Below are positions 1 through 13,264 of a stretch of 64,000 nt of DNA, piece after piece; position 1 is the stretch's first letter; each line of letters begins with the position of its first letter. Below the pieces are notes generated by a model. The model searched no databases and was not told where the DNA came from. It was given only the letters and a program-made list of their open reading frames with translations. The stretch lies in the NCBI GenBank assembly GCA_030761205.1, contig JAULJL010000038.1:1178001-1242000 (forward strand), in the 5' to 3' direction. The DNA is from Fremontodendron californicum (Eukaryota; Streptophyta; Magnoliopsida; Malvales; Malvaceae). The translations under genes were made by a program, and so were the position numbers.

Positions 1-1739
1 AAAAGATAAAATTCGGTGAATTTGGCTGTTCTGTGTTGACCCCTGTTTCAGCATAGTTTCGGGATTTATCAAATTTGATCAATATTTTGTTCTAATTGTA
101 TAAGTTAGTTATTTTCTTCATAAATTAGACATATTGGTTGAAATAAACCAATTGGAATCACTACCAAATTCCTTACCAAACTCAAGTTATGATTTTCTAA
201 TCTAACTTGATATTAAGGAATTTATTGCTTAAGATAAATATAGTACCAAAGCATGGTTATGGATTATGAAAATCTCTAAGGCATTGAATACTAGAAAGGA
301 ATTTGATAAGGACAGGATTATGGAGTTGAATTATGGAGAAAATGATTATGGAAAGGATATTAAAAATTAAGGATATGTTGTTTTGAGTATGAGAAATTAG
401 TATTGACTATGGGGTAGATTAATGGGACTTAAGTTGCATTCAAAATTGTGTAATGCTTTGAGCATGTATAGATACTAATTATTGTTAATCTCTAGGCCAC
501 GTAGATCCGACGTCACCTGTGGATCCCGAAGTTTCAGGTTGAGGTGTACAATGAGATCATCTCCAGGATTTTGAGTAGACGACAACTATAGTTATTTGAA
601 ATTTCTTTAATTATAATTATATATATATATTTTTAGCATAATATTTATTTTACATATTAAAGGTATATACGATATTTAATCATATGAATTGATTTGTTAT
701 TAAAGTATTTTTATTTCAAGAAATATTATATTGAGTAAGTTGGTTGATTTATGAAATATGATTATACATAGAATTTGAGGTACATGGTTTTGGCTCCACC
801 TGACTTAATAAATGAGACTATACCCTTGATCGGAATACGTGAGCTGCGTGCTACGCTTTTGTGGCAGGAGCCACCTCCAGAGTCCCAATTCCGTGATATT
901 AGACTGGGGTATGGGAGCTGCGTGCTTCGCCTTTGTGGTGGGAGCCACCTCCAGAGTCCCTATCCCGTTATATTTGCCTTTTGGGGGCACATCATAGCAA
1001 CACATATGCCTTTGGGGTGTCCTATGGTGGTATTGGCCTTTGGGGCCGGCTACTAGTATGCCTACGTGGATATTGCCTGGTTATTTCATGGATATATTCT
1101 TATGCATGACAGTAAGTTGGAGCCCAACTATACGTAACTTGATTTACTTCACAGATTTTATACATTGATTTAATATTATAATATTGTTATACATTTGAAA
1201 ACCTTGTATGTCTTTGAATTACTCATTATGGTTTTATTATTATTTATTTTGAAAATGTCAATTATGCTTTACAGATTACCATTATAGTTTTCACACGCTT
1301 TAAATGTTGTCTACTCATTGAGATATTCATATATCTCACCACTTCGTATTTCTCATTTTCAGGACACAGTTAGGTGTCGGGATTGCTACCTTCCTCTACT
1401 TTCCGCTTCAAGAGTATATTGACGTGGTGGGCATCATATCTAAATTTCTAGAAAATTTGATCTCTTGATGTTTTTATCTAGTAAATCTTGTTGAGATAGG
1501 TTTACTTCTGGATATATTGTATAAATTTGAAGATATGAGACAATAGATCAATATGTTTTGATTTGAGCATAAATTGATCATGGATTATTTTTGAATATGT
1601 ATGGATATATGTGATAATAGTATTGAGGAATATTGCTGGTTGAGAATGTGAATTGATTGTTATTTGTAGGAGGGTTATAGTTGAGATAGAAAGGAAACTC
1701 TGCCGAATTTTAGGTAGATTATCCGGACAGGGTGTTACA
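1..1739 (+). mobile_element. Partial LTR of a Tekay/Del-like Ty3/gypsy element (cut by window start)
   Basis: This stretch aligns along its whole length with the right part of the LTR at 21438-23830 (base 1 matches about base 22108) and ends at the same point, in GGGTGTTACA at 1730-1739. The first ~670 bases of the LTR would lie left of the window. It is followed directly by satellite, not by a primer binding site. It is therefore either a solo LTR or the outer part of the 5' LTR of the element at 16026-23830, split by the satellite block. Two ~48-bp repeats with a GGGAGCTGCGTGCT core lie near 838-885 and 912-960. The open frame at 775-1056 falls in these repeats and is not a gene. Confidence 0.85.
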
Positions 1740-4700
1740 ATATCTATGTAATTGTAATATATGTATGTAATCGTAATATCTATATAATATATTATCTATG
1801 TAATATATCTATGTAATTGTAATATATCTATGAAATTATAATATATTTATGTAATTGTAATATATCTATGTAATTGTAATATATCTATGTAATTGTATTG
1901 TATCTATGTAATATATCTAAGTAATTGTAATATACCTATGTAATTGTAATAGTATATCTATGTAATTGTAATATATATATCTATGTAATGGTAATATATA
2001 TATGTAATTGTAATATATTTATGTAATTACCAAAAACAAAAATATTTATTACAGTTACACATTATATATATAACAATACACGACAATTACATAGATACAT
2101 TATTAATTGTAATATATATATTTAATTGTAATATATCTATGTAATTGTAATATATCTATGTAATTGTAATGTATCTATGTAATTTTAATATATCTATGTA
2201 ATCGTAATGTATCTATGTAATATATTAATTGTAATATACTTATGTAATGTATCTATCTAATATATCTATGTAATTGTAATATATGTAATTGTAATATATA
2301 TTTATATATGTAATTGTAATATCTATGTAATTGTAATATATCTATGTAATTGTAATATATCCAATGTATCTATGTAATTCTAATATATCTATGTAATTGT
2401 AATACATCTATGTAATTGTAATATATCTATGTAATTGTAATATATCTAGAATTATATATTACTATTACATAGATATATTACAATTACATAAATATATTAC
2501 AATTACACAAATATCTATGTAATAGTAATCTATCTATGTAATTGTAATATATCTATATAATTTTAATATATCTTTGTAATTGTAATGTATCTATGTAATT
2601 TTAATATATCTATGTAATTGGAATGTATCTATGTAATATATTAATTGTAATATATTTATGTAATGTATCTATGTAATTTATCTATGTAATTGTAATATAT
2701 GTAATTGTAATATATATATATATATGTAATTGTAATATCTATGTAATTGTAATATATCTATGAAATTGTAATATTATCTATGTAATTATAATATATCCAA
2801 TGTATCTATGTAATTGTAATACATCTATATAATCGTAATATATTTATGTAATTGTAATATATCTAGAATTATATATTACTGTTACATAGAAAGATTACAA
2901 TTACATAAATATATTACAATTACACAAATATCTATGTAATTGTAATCTATCTATGTAATTGTAATATATCTAGAATTACATAGCTATATTACAATTACAT
3001 AGATAATTGATAATGTATACATCTATGTAATTGTAATATATCTATGTAATTGTAATATATATCTATGCAATTGTAATATATCTATGTAATTGTAATATAT
3101 ATATATATGTAATTGTAATATGTCTATGTAATTGTAATATATTTATGTAATATATCTATGTATCTATGTAATTGTAATATATCTATGTAATTGTATACAT
3201 GCAATATCTATGCATCTATGTAATTCTAATATATCTATGTAATTATAATGTATCTATGTAATTGTAATATATCTATGTAATTATATTATATCTATGTAAC
3301 AGTAGTATATCTATGTAATAGTAATATATATATCTATGAAATTGTAAATATTACAATTACATAGATATTCCAATTAGATAGATATATTACAATTACATAT
3401 ATATATATATATTACAATTACATAAATATATTTATTACAATTACAGAGATATATTACAATTAAATAATTACAATTACATAGATATATTACAATTACATAG
3501 ATATATCACATAGATACATTACAATTACATAGATATATTACAATTACATAGATACATTACAATTACATAGATATATTACAATTACATAGATACATTACAA
3601 TTACAATTACAAAGTTATATCTATGTAATTCTAATGTTTTAAGTATTTATAATATATCTATGTAATTGTAATATATTTTTGTAATTGTAATATATCTATG
3701 TAATTGTAATATATCTATGTAATATATGTAATTATCTATTACATAGATATATTACTATAACATAGATATATATATTTGTGTAATTGTAATTGTAATATAT
3801 ACATATATTTATGTAATATATCTACGTAATTGTAATATATCTATGTAAAAGTAATATATCTATGCAATTGTAATATATCTATGTAATTGTAATTGTAATA
3901 TATATATATATGTAATTGTAATATATCTATGTATAATATATCTATGTAATTGTAATATATATATATATATATATGTAATTGTAATATATCTATGTAATTG
4001 TAATATATATTACAATTACATTTACAAAGATATATTTCAATTACATAGATATATTTACAATTACATAAATATATTACAATTACATAGATATATTATACAT
4101 AGATATATTACAATTACATAGGTATTACAATTACATATATATATATATATTACAATTACATAGATATTATAATTACATAGATATATTATAATTCCATAGA
4201 TATATTATACATAGATATATTACAATTACGTAGATATATATTACAATTACATAAATATATTTTTGTATTTATAATATATCTATGTAATATATCTATATAA
4301 TTGTAATTGTAATATATGTATATATATATGTAATTGTAATAATATATCTATATAAATGTAATATATCTATGTAATTGTAATATATTAGTTATTCTAATAT
4401 ATCTATGTAATTGTAATATATATATATATGTAATTGTAATATATCTATGTAATATATTTAATTATGTAATTATAATATATCTATGTTATTGTAATATATC
4501 TATGTAATTGTAATGTATCTATGTAATATATCTATGTAATTGTAATATATGTATGTAATTGAAATGTATCTATGTAATATATCTATGTAATTGTAATATA
4601 TATATATATATATATATATATCCAATGTATCTATGTAATTCCAATGTTTACATAGATACAATTATATAAAACATTCAAATTACATAGATATATTAGATAT

Positions 4701-5138
4701 GAATATATTACAATTACATAAATATATTACATTGATATATTACATAGATATATTACAGTTACATATATATATTACAATAACATAGATATATTAGTTATTA
4801 TAATATATATATATATATATGTAATTGTAATATATCTATGTAATTGTAATGTATCTACGTAATATATCTATGTAATTGTAATATATCTATGCAATTGAAA
4901 TACATCTATGTAATTGAAATACATTTATGTAATTGTAATATATCTATGTAATTATATACATGTAATATCTATGTAAACATTAGAATTACATAGATATATT
5001 AGAATTACATAGATACATAGATATATTACATAGATATATTACAATTACATAGATATATATTAAAATTACAATTACATAAATATATTTTTGTAATTATAAT
5101 ATATCTATGTAATTGTATGTAATTGTAATATATCTATG

Positions 5139-5179
<41 letters not shown>

Positions 5180-6440
5180 ATTGTAATATCTATGTAATTG
5201 TAATATATCTATGTAATGTATCTATGTAATATATCTATGTAATTGTAATGTATCTATGTAATATATCTATGTAATTCGAATATATTTAATAGTGTTAATG
5301 TAATATATCTATGTAATTGTAATTATAATATATCTATGTAGTTTTAATATATCTATGTAATTGTAATTACTAAAAACAAATATATTACAAAATAGATATA
5401 TTACAGTTACATAGATATATTACATAGATACATTATAATTACATAGATATATTACAATTACATATATATATATATATATTACAATTACATTATATTATAC
5501 ATCTATGTAATTGTAATACATCTATGTAATATATCTATGTAATTGTTGTATATCTATGTAATTGTAATATATATATCCAATGTTTCTATGTAATATTACA
5601 TTTATATTGATAAATATTACATAAATACATAGATATATTACAATTATATATTATAATTACATAGATACATTACAATTACATAGATATATAATAATTGCAT
5701 AGATATATTAGAATTACATAGATACATAGATATTACATGTATATAATTACATAGCTATATTACATATATTACATAGATATACTACATAAATATATTACAA
5801 TTACATAGATATAATTACATAGATAATAGTACAATTACATAGATATATTACAATTACATAGATACATTACAATTACAATTACATAGATACATTACAATTA
5901 CATAGATATATTACAATTACATAGATATATTACAATTACATAGATATATATTACAATTGCATAATTACAATTACATAAATATATTACAATTACATAGATA
6001 TATTACAATTACATAGATATATATTACAATTACATAGATATATTACAATTACATAGATACAATTACATAGATATATTACAAATGCATAGATATATATTAC
6101 AATTACATAGATATAATTATATAGATATATTACTATTACATAGATAAATATATACATGTAATATATCTTTGTAATTACATAGATATATTACATAGATACA
6201 TTAGATATATTACAATTACATAGATATATTATAATTGCATAGATATATTATAATTACATGTATTTTAATATATCTAATGTGTAATTGTAATGTATCTATG
6301 TAATTGTAATGTATTAGAATATATATATATATATGTAATTGTAATATATCTATGTAATTGTTATATATCTATGTAATTGTAATATATCTATGTAATTGTA
6401 ATTGTAGTTATGATATATCTATGTAATTGTAATATATTAT
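1740..6440. repeat. 19-bp AT-rich satellite, first array
   Basis: The unit is close to TATGTAATTGTAATATATC (19 bp) and is repeated throughout with many single-base changes, short deletions and (TA)n stretches. The strand flips many times: blocks reading CTATGTAATTGTAATATAT alternate with blocks reading the reverse complement, for example near 2045-2095, 2455-2510, 3345-3610, 4005-4260 and 5640-6130. Neighbouring opposite blocks could fold into hairpins. No open frame or RNA gene is visible. The same family returns at 13265-16025, 26289-26479, 35401-35591, 43695-44854, 48347-49536 and 58451-60002. Confidence 0.93.
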
Positions 6441-7040
6441 GTAGTAATTCAAGAAGGAAAATCCCGAAAAAATAGCAAATGAGCTCCAAATCTTCTGAAA
6501 TTTTGCAAATCTGATTTTTAAATTATTTGGAAGAGATTGGAGAAAGAAAATCTTGATTCGGAGTTCGTTTGCAAAATGGCCAAATTCTAGGCCTCCTATG
6601 CATTAATTCAAGAAGATAAATCCCGGAAAAATAGCAAATGGACTCCAAAAATTCTGAAATTTTGCAAATCTCATTTTTAAATTATTTGGAAGAGACTGGA
6701 GGAATAAAATATTGATTCAGAGTTCGTTTGCGAAATGGCCAAATCCCGAGCCCCTATGTAGTAATTCAAGCAGATAAATCCTGAAAAAATACCAAATGAG
6801 CTCCAAAAATTATTAAAACTTCCAGATCACACTTTTAAATTATTTGGAAGAGATTGGTGAAGAAAAATCTTGATTTGGAGCTCGTTTAAAAAATGGTAAA
6901 ATGTGGGGGCATGAAAGGGCATTTTTGGAAGAAAAAATCCAAATAAATAGCAAACGGACTCGGAAAATTTTGAAAACTTTCAGAATTCAATATTTTATTA
7001 TTTTGAAAGTATTAAAAAATAAAATTTGAATTTGGAGTCC
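6441..7040 (+). repeat. Four diverged ~157-bp tandem repeats
   Basis: A motif like ATTCAAGAAGATAAATCCCG, followed by AAATAGCAAATGAGCTCC and later GATTCGGAGTTCGTTTGC, recurs near 6446, 6604, 6759 and, more diverged, 6920. The unit is about 155-160 bp. The block sits at the left edge of the LTR-like region that continues to 10669 and is probably part of it. Confidence 0.75.
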
Positions 7041-8014
7041 GTTTGATATTTATTTGCATCCGGGGGCAAAACGATCATTTCATCCAAGCAACCGAAAAGA
7101 GCTTCTTTTGGCCTTTCAAAAAATCAGACTTGATCTGGAAAAGAGAAGTTCTGGCCTGCCAAGGCCCAAAGGAAAGAGGAAGCTTCTGATTTTTCAATCA
7201 AATGGCCAAGAATTAAGAGTTAGTTAGAGATTCTTTTTAATCAAGCCATTGTAATTAAGCCACATAGGCCAAGGGAGCGTGTCAACATTATTCTTGAATA
7301 GCTGTAATTATGGATAGCTGCTATGCTAATCTAATGGTGATAATTTCATAATTTTTCACCTTGAATCACTAGCCCTTGGATGGAAGTTGGTTGGAATCAA
7401 AATGACAACATCCTAGGGGAGGAGAGAGGTAAAATTCTACCAGCATTAAGGGGAGGTGCAGAATTTTCACTTTCAGACTTCATTTTCAGATTTCTTCTTA
7501 GTTTTTCTTAGTTTTTTCTCTCCTTGGTTGAAAGCAAAAAGAAAAATTTTAGAAAAGAAAGGAAAGTTTGAAGAGATAAAGCTTGAAATATAGCTTCTTG
7601 AGATTGCTTTGAGCACCAACTCTTGCACTTTCTTGATTTTCCATTCTTGTTTTTGCTATTTTGATTATTATTTGGTGAGTTTTCTTTTTAAATAAGTGTT
7701 TTTTATTGTTCTTCTTAAATTCTTTCTTCATCTCTTTCTTAAATATTTTTTTTACAATTTTTTTCTTATTTTTCTTTAATGGCCGAATGGCCTACATTTT
7801 TCTTATTATGGTTGCTATTTTTGCTTTAATTTATCATGTTATTTATGTTATTTTCTTTAATTTTGATGCTTTAAGTGTTCTTCTACTTCATATATTTGAA
7901 TCATGTTTTAATTTGGTTGCTTTGTTTGTTGCCATTTATGATTTAAATATCATGTTCTTGCATTTTTAATTTTCTGTTTTCTTAATGTCTAAATTTGTTG
8001 ATGTTTTATATTTA

Positions 8015-8570
8015 GTATATCAAGTGTTTGCGAAAATGCTTGTGAGTATCTCTACCTTGTGTTTGCATGATTTGAATGTTATATTTTAGTTGAGCATGTT
8101 AGTATATCAAGTGTTTGTGAAAATGCTTGTTTGGTTTTAGCATCTCTACTTTGTGTTTGCATGTTGTGAGTGTTATATTTTAGTTGAGCATGTTAGCATA
8201 TCAAGTGTTTGTGAAAATGCCATGCTTGTTGGAGCTTGAGGCCATTCGGCTACTCCATGTGTTTTACATTGTATGTGCATTTTTGCCATGTTAGTTGGTA
8301 GGTTTTGCATTTGCATGACATTTGATTGAGTATTTAGTTTAAGTATACCAAGTGTTTGTGAAATGCCATGCTTGTTAAGAACCATAGGTCATTCGGCTAC
8401 TCCATGTGTTTTGCATTGTGTGTTGCATTTTTGCTATGTTAGTTGATAGGTTAGCATTTGCATGATATTTGGTTGAGTTTTTGGTTTAAGCATGCCTTGT
8501 GTTTGAGAAAATGCCATGCATATTTTAGTTATTAAGTTTGGTTTATTTGCCATGCATGTTCATGCATTTT
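8015..8570 (+). repeat. Tandem repeats of ~80 and ~165 bp in the LTR-like block
   Basis: A phrase like AGTATATCAAGTGTTTGTGA, followed by AAAATGCTTG and TTGTGTTTGCATG, recurs near 8017, 8100, 8188 and 8340. From about 8220 the unit lengthens and includes GGCCATTCGGCTACTCCATG, seen near 8240 and 8387. Units are diverged. No coding function is evident. Confidence 0.7.
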
Positions 8571-9639
8571 AGACCTAGGTTGCATTAAATGCCATGCAAG
8601 TTCATTTAGGTCTAGGTCACTATATGGATGCCATGCATTTTTTCATGACATTTAGGTTTAAACTCATGCATTTCATGCATCATATTTGCTGTAATTTTTC
8701 ATGCATTTCATGTTCATGCCACTTGAATAATGACTTAGGCCAATTAATGATTCAAAGTCATGCTCTCTTGAGCACACTTGTGGAATATTAAGTTTTGTTA
8801 AATTGATTATTCTACCTTTGTGATTTTTTTTTACTTAGCCAATTTTTATCTAACTTTTAAAAAGTCGTAGCTACTGTTTGTGAGTCATTTTGTGAGTCTA
8901 AAATATTTTTACTTTGATTTTTAAATGATTTTATCAAAGGCAAAAATGTATTTTGGCAAAACAGTTTTTTCACCCAGTACTCGTACTTTCCCTATTTTTC
9001 TGGGCATTCATCTTTAATCAAAAAATTAAGCTGATTTTTTTCCGTGTATTTTTACATGTCTTGAGTCTCCAGTACTGTTTTCAGAATTTTTTGAATTTTT
9101 AAAAATAGGGTAAAAAATCGTGGCTTAAAACTGGACAGTGGAGTCAGAATTGAATTTAAAGAAAAATCATTTTTCTGTTTTGGTTATGTTACTTAGAGGG
9201 AGCTGATTAGGAAGTTTAGCTACAGACTTAGGGTAGTTTCTAAGGCTTTTTAAACTCTAAAAATGATTTTTTAAGTCTCGGGTTAAGGGTAGTCAAGTCC
9301 GGGATTTTAAACTTAGGAAATTAGAGCCATTTAAAAAAGGGTTTAACCCAGTTTTTTTATTTCTAACCTAAGCTTTTCAAATTGTTTTCAAACAATCACA
9401 AAGAATTTTCGTTTTAGAATATTTAATTTGACCTATTTTTCTAAGGTAGCCAGATATCATTTTAGATATACGGATTTTCTTAATTAAAAGAAAAAAAATA
9501 CATTTTCATGCATTGTATTTTCCATATTCATGCATTCTATATAATATGTAATTTTTGCTATGATAATTTCTATGATATTGTTATGATTTTGAGTTATGTT
9601 ATATTGTTTATTAAATGACTTGGAATATTTCATGATATC

Positions 9640-10050
9640 CTATGCTTTTTATTTAATTATTTTTTGTTATATTATTTAGCATATACTATGTTCATGCATT
9701 ATTATTTTCATTTTTATTTCCATACATATTATATGATAGCATTATTTTATATTCCATGTCATTTAGATTATATGCCATATCATTCATATTTGCCATGTCA
9801 TTCAAATTATTTCATTTCATAGAATATATTATGTTACTTAGGATATTACATTTCATATAGAATATATTATGTTACCTAGGACATTTCATTTCATTTCATT
9901 TAGAATATGTCATATAACCTAGGACATTTCATTTCATTTAGAATATGCTAAGGCATTTAAGTTATATCATATCATTTAGGTTGCATTATATTATTTAGAT
10001 TTTGCTATGTCATTTTATTTATGTCATGCATATACATATTCATTTCTTTT
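9640..10050 (+). repeat. Degenerate CATTTCATTTAGAATAT repeats
   Basis: Short AT-rich phrases such as ACATTTCATTTCATTTAGAA and TATGTTACCTAGG are repeated loosely, best seen between 9830 and 9970. The rest of the stretch is a mixture of related T-rich words. I see nothing else here. Confidence 0.5.
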
Positions 10051-11984
10051 AAATGTTTTAAAAAAAGGTAATGATTTTCAATAAAATAAAGATATTCTCG
10101 AGTTCTCTGCCGGGTTTGCTGGGGAGGATATAATCAATTATTATTAATAACGGAATATCTTCTTTAAAAATAGAATGATTCGGAAAGTTTTCCAAAATTA
10201 ATAAAAATTTCTATATTTTGCCACGTTTGTTGGGGAATATAGAAAAATTTTGAATTTATAAATTCCGGATCATTTTTAATTAAAAATGAAATTATTTTTC
10301 TTTAAATTGGGAATTAACTTGAAATACTAAATTTAAAACCAACTTTTTACTTAGACTTGAGATAACACAAGATTAATAAGGTACCGTTGTATACGGCGTT
10401 GTGGGGGTGCTAATCCTTCCCCGCACGTAATCGAGTCCCGAACCGGTTTCTTTGATTTCTCTGGTTTAAACGCAGACTTGAAATTGGTTTTAAAAATGTT
10501 TTAATTAATTTTTAAAATATTTTATAAAATCGGTTTTTTTCAAGGTCATTTTCAAAACCTTCATTTTTCTAGAGGAATTAAGTCGACTTTTCCTCGGTTT
10601 TTTAATGTCACGCTTAACGAATAATAAAGTCTTACGATGAGACTCGTTATTTTTTAGGTTGCGACACGGACGGTCCGAGAGTTCGGAGTAGTCCGGTCGA
10701 TCCGTGCGATCCGAACTGTCCAGTCGGTACGGACGGTCAGTTCGGTACTTACAGTCCGGGCGGTACGGTCGGTTCGAACAACCGAGCACAAAGGTATAGC
10801 CTTTAAAAATTGAGACACCAAGACTAATGAAGTTTAGCCTAGCCTTGCCTAGCCGGTCGATCCGATTAGTCCGGTCGGTCCGGTTGGTCCGGACGACTCG
10901 ATCGTTCCAAATGACCCGGTGGATCCGGACGATCCAGGCGATCCAGACGGTCCGCTCGGTCCAATAGGTCCGGACGGTCCAGTCGGTCCGAGCGGTCTAA
11001 TCGGTCCATTCGATCCGCTCGGTCCGGGCGGTCCGCTCAGTCCGGGTGGTCCGGACGGTCCCGTCGGTCCGGTCGATCCGGGCAGTCCGGTCGGTCGAAC
11101 GGTCTGGACAGTTCGGTCGGTCCGGACAGTCTGATTGGTCTAGTTCGTTCGGACGGTCCTGGCGGTACGGACGGTCCGATCGGTCTAGCCAAGCCTAGCT
11201 TATAGCCTTTCAAAGTTGAGACACCAAGGCTGGTCAAGTTGGTCCGGACGGTCCGGGCAGTCCGATCGGCTCGGGTGGTTCGGTCGGTCTGGGCGGTCCG
11301 ATCGGTGCGAACGGTCCGGAAATTCCGGTCGACCCAAACGATCCGGACAGTCAGGATGGCCCGATCGGTCCGGATGGTCCAGACATTTTGATCGGTCCAG
11401 ACGGTTCGATCGGTCCGATTGGTCCGGATCGTTCGGACGGTCCTGGAGGTACGGACGGTCCGGTCGATCGGTCGGTTGGTCTAGACAAGCCTAGCTGATT
11501 GCCTTTCAAAGTTGAGACACCAAGGCTGGTCAAGTTGGTTCGGATAGTCTGGTCGATTCGGACGGTCTCTTTAGTCCGGGCGGTCCGGACAGTCCGGACG
11601 GTTCGGTCGGTCCGGACGGTCCGGACGGTCCGGTCGGTCCAGACGGTCCGAACGACCCGGTCGGTCCGGTCGGTTCGGACAGTTCGGATGGTCCGGTCAG
11701 TTCGATTGGTCCGGTTCATTCGAACGGTCCTGGCGGTACGGACGGTCCGGTCGGTCTAGCCATGCCTAGCTTATAGCCTTTCAACGTTGAGACACCAAGG
11801 CTGGTCAAGTTTAGCCAAGCAATGCTTAGCCTATCCGGTCAGTCCGGGTGGCCCGATCGATCCGATCTCTTCTCATGCATCGATCAAATTTGTATAAATT
11901 ATAGTATGCTCTCGTACGATACAATTGAGTTTGGTCTCGAAAAGTAGAAAAAATGAGCAAGTTCAATGTTTTAAAAATCATGAA

Positions 11985-12170
11985 AAAAAGAAGAAAAAAA
12001 AAAACTAAAATTAATAGCCTAAACGATGTTTTTTTTGACAAAATCGATGACAAACCACCTTCGGCTGTTTGCCAGCGCATAGATCTCGAAAAGTTACAGG
12101 AATTCAAAAAAGAAATGACCTCAAAAGGACAACATAGCGCAAAGTTATGCCCTTTCGAAGTTGAGGCACC
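11985..12170 (+). repeat. ~177-bp satellite monomer inside the GC-rich composite
   Basis: The stretch from AATAGCCTAAACGATG to AGCGCAAAGTTATGCC matches, in order, the landmarks of the satellite at 26480-35400: AGCC..AACGATGTTTTTT, GACAAACC, CTTCGGC.GTTTGCCAGCGC, TAGATC..AAAAGTTA, CTCAAA.GGACAA and CCTTTC.AAGT. A second copy lies at 12895-13060. It joins the GC-rich linker exactly where the two families share a phrase like TATAGCCTTTCAAAGT. Confidence 0.85.
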
Positions 12171-12894
12171 AAGGTTAGCGAAGTATAGCCTAGCCTTGCC
12201 TAGCCGGTCGTGCGGTCCGGACGGTCTAGGCGGTCCGGGCTGTCTGGTCAGTCCGGTCGATCCGGACGGTCCGATCGGTCCGATTGATCCGGTTCGTTCG
12301 GACGGTCCGGACGGTCCGATTGGTCCGATTCGTTCGAACGGTCCTGGCGGTACGGACGGTCCCATTGGTCCGGTCAGTTCGGACGGTCCGGATGACCCGA
12401 TCGGTGCGGTCGGTCTGGACGGTCCGGACAGTCCAGACGGCCTGGTCGGACCGACCGATCCAGTCAGTCCAAAGGGTCTAGACGGTTCGGTCGGTCCCAT
12501 TGGTCTGGTTCGTTCTGACGATCCTGGTTTGGTCGGTCCCATTAGTCCGGTTTATTCGGTCGGTCCGGTTGGTCCGACCGGTGCGTACGATACGGACGGT
12601 CCGATCGGTGCGGACGGTCCGATCGGTCCGATTGGTCCGGTTCGTTTGGACGGTCATGGCGGTACGGACGGTCCGGTCGGTCTAGCCATACCTAGCTTAT
12701 AGCCTTTCAAAGTTGAGACACCAAGGCTGGTCAAGTTTAGCCAAGCAATGCTTAGCCTAGCTGGTCAGTCCGGGTGGCCCTGTCGATCCGATCTTTTCTC
12801 ATGCACCGATCAAATCCGTATAAATTATAGTATGCTCTCGTACAATACAATTGAATTTGGTCTCGAAAAAAAGAAAAATGAGCAAGTTCAATGT

Positions 12895-13060
12895 TTTAAA
12901 AAAAAAACTAAAATTAATAGCCTAAACGATGTTTTTTTAGACAAAATCGATGACAAACCGCCTTCGACAGTTTGCTAGCGCGTAGATCTCGAAAAGTTAT
13001 AGGAATTCAAAAAAGAAATCACCTCAAACGGACAACCGAGCGCAATGTTATGACCTTTCG
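12895..13060 (+). repeat. Second ~177-bp satellite monomer inside the GC-rich composite
   Basis: It has the same landmarks as the monomer at 11985-12170, including ACCGCCTTCG.CAGTTTGC.AGCGCGTAGATC and CAAACGGACAACCGAGCGCAA, and is about 926 bp downstream of it. It therefore belongs to the next higher-order unit of the composite array. Confidence 0.85.
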
Positions 13061-13264
13061 AAGTTAAGGCACCAAGGTTAGTTAAGTATAGCCTAGCCTT
13101 GCCTAGCCGGTCATGCGGTTCGGACGGTCCAGGCGGTCCGAGCTGTCTGGTCGATTCGGGCGGTCCGATTGGTCCTGTCGTTCTGGACGATCCGAGCGGT
13201 CCGGACAATCCGAGAGTTCGGAGTAGTCAGGTCGGTCCGTGTGATCTGAACTGTCTAGTCGGTA

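Larger units (their letters stand above)
6441..10669 (+). mobile_element. Probable LTR-like block of a Tat/Ogre-type Ty3/gypsy element
   Basis: This 4.2-kb non-coding block differs in composition from the satellites on both sides. Near its right end (10380-10450) it has a GGGGGTGCTAATCCTTCCCC stretch followed by CACGTAATCGAGTCCCGAACC, then AGGTTGCGACA near 10657. This arrangement is familiar to me from long LTRs of plant Tat-lineage elements. Segments at 10100-10130 and 10215-10240 repeat a TTTGCTGGGGA / TTTGTTGGGGA motif, also typical of those LTRs. I see no gag or pol and no clear duplication of flanking bases, so the exact ends and the class are uncertain. Apart from the repeats listed separately I see no genes; the short open frames at 7549-8800 are low-complexity. 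Confidence 0.4.
10670..13264. repeat. GC-rich 9-bp minisatellite in composite higher-order units
   Basis: The core is a 9-bp unit such as CGGTCCGGA or CGGTCCGAT, rich in CpG and in GGTCCG half-sites, in an otherwise very AT-rich window. Runs of the core alternate with a linker (AGCCTTTCAAAGTTGAGACA, then CCAAGGCTGGTCAAGTT) near 10800, 11203, 11500, 11774, 12150, 12700 and 13050. A longer unit of about 926 bp is visible from the paired TCTCATGCA segments at 11872 and 12798. Because 9 is a multiple of 3 and the unit lacks stops, both strands carry open frames of Gly-Pro-X type (for example 11953-12702 plus and 11826-12542 minus). I regard these as by-products of the repeat. A phrase around GAGAGTTCGGAGTAGTC occurs near both ends (10677 and 13210). 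Confidence 0.9.

Noticed and set aside
775..1056. 93-codon frame
   Set aside because: It lies in LTR repeats. The matching region of the 3' LTR does not keep it intact, and no domain is visible.
7549..8791. Several 60-90-codon frames
   Set aside because: They lie in T-rich or tandemly repeated LTR-like sequence, with Phe- and Leu-rich or repeat-derived translations and no recognisable domain.
11953..12702. Collagen-like Gly-Pro-X proteins on both strands
   Set aside because: The frames follow from a 9-bp repeat without stop codons. They occur on both strands and in several frames, with no gene structure around them.
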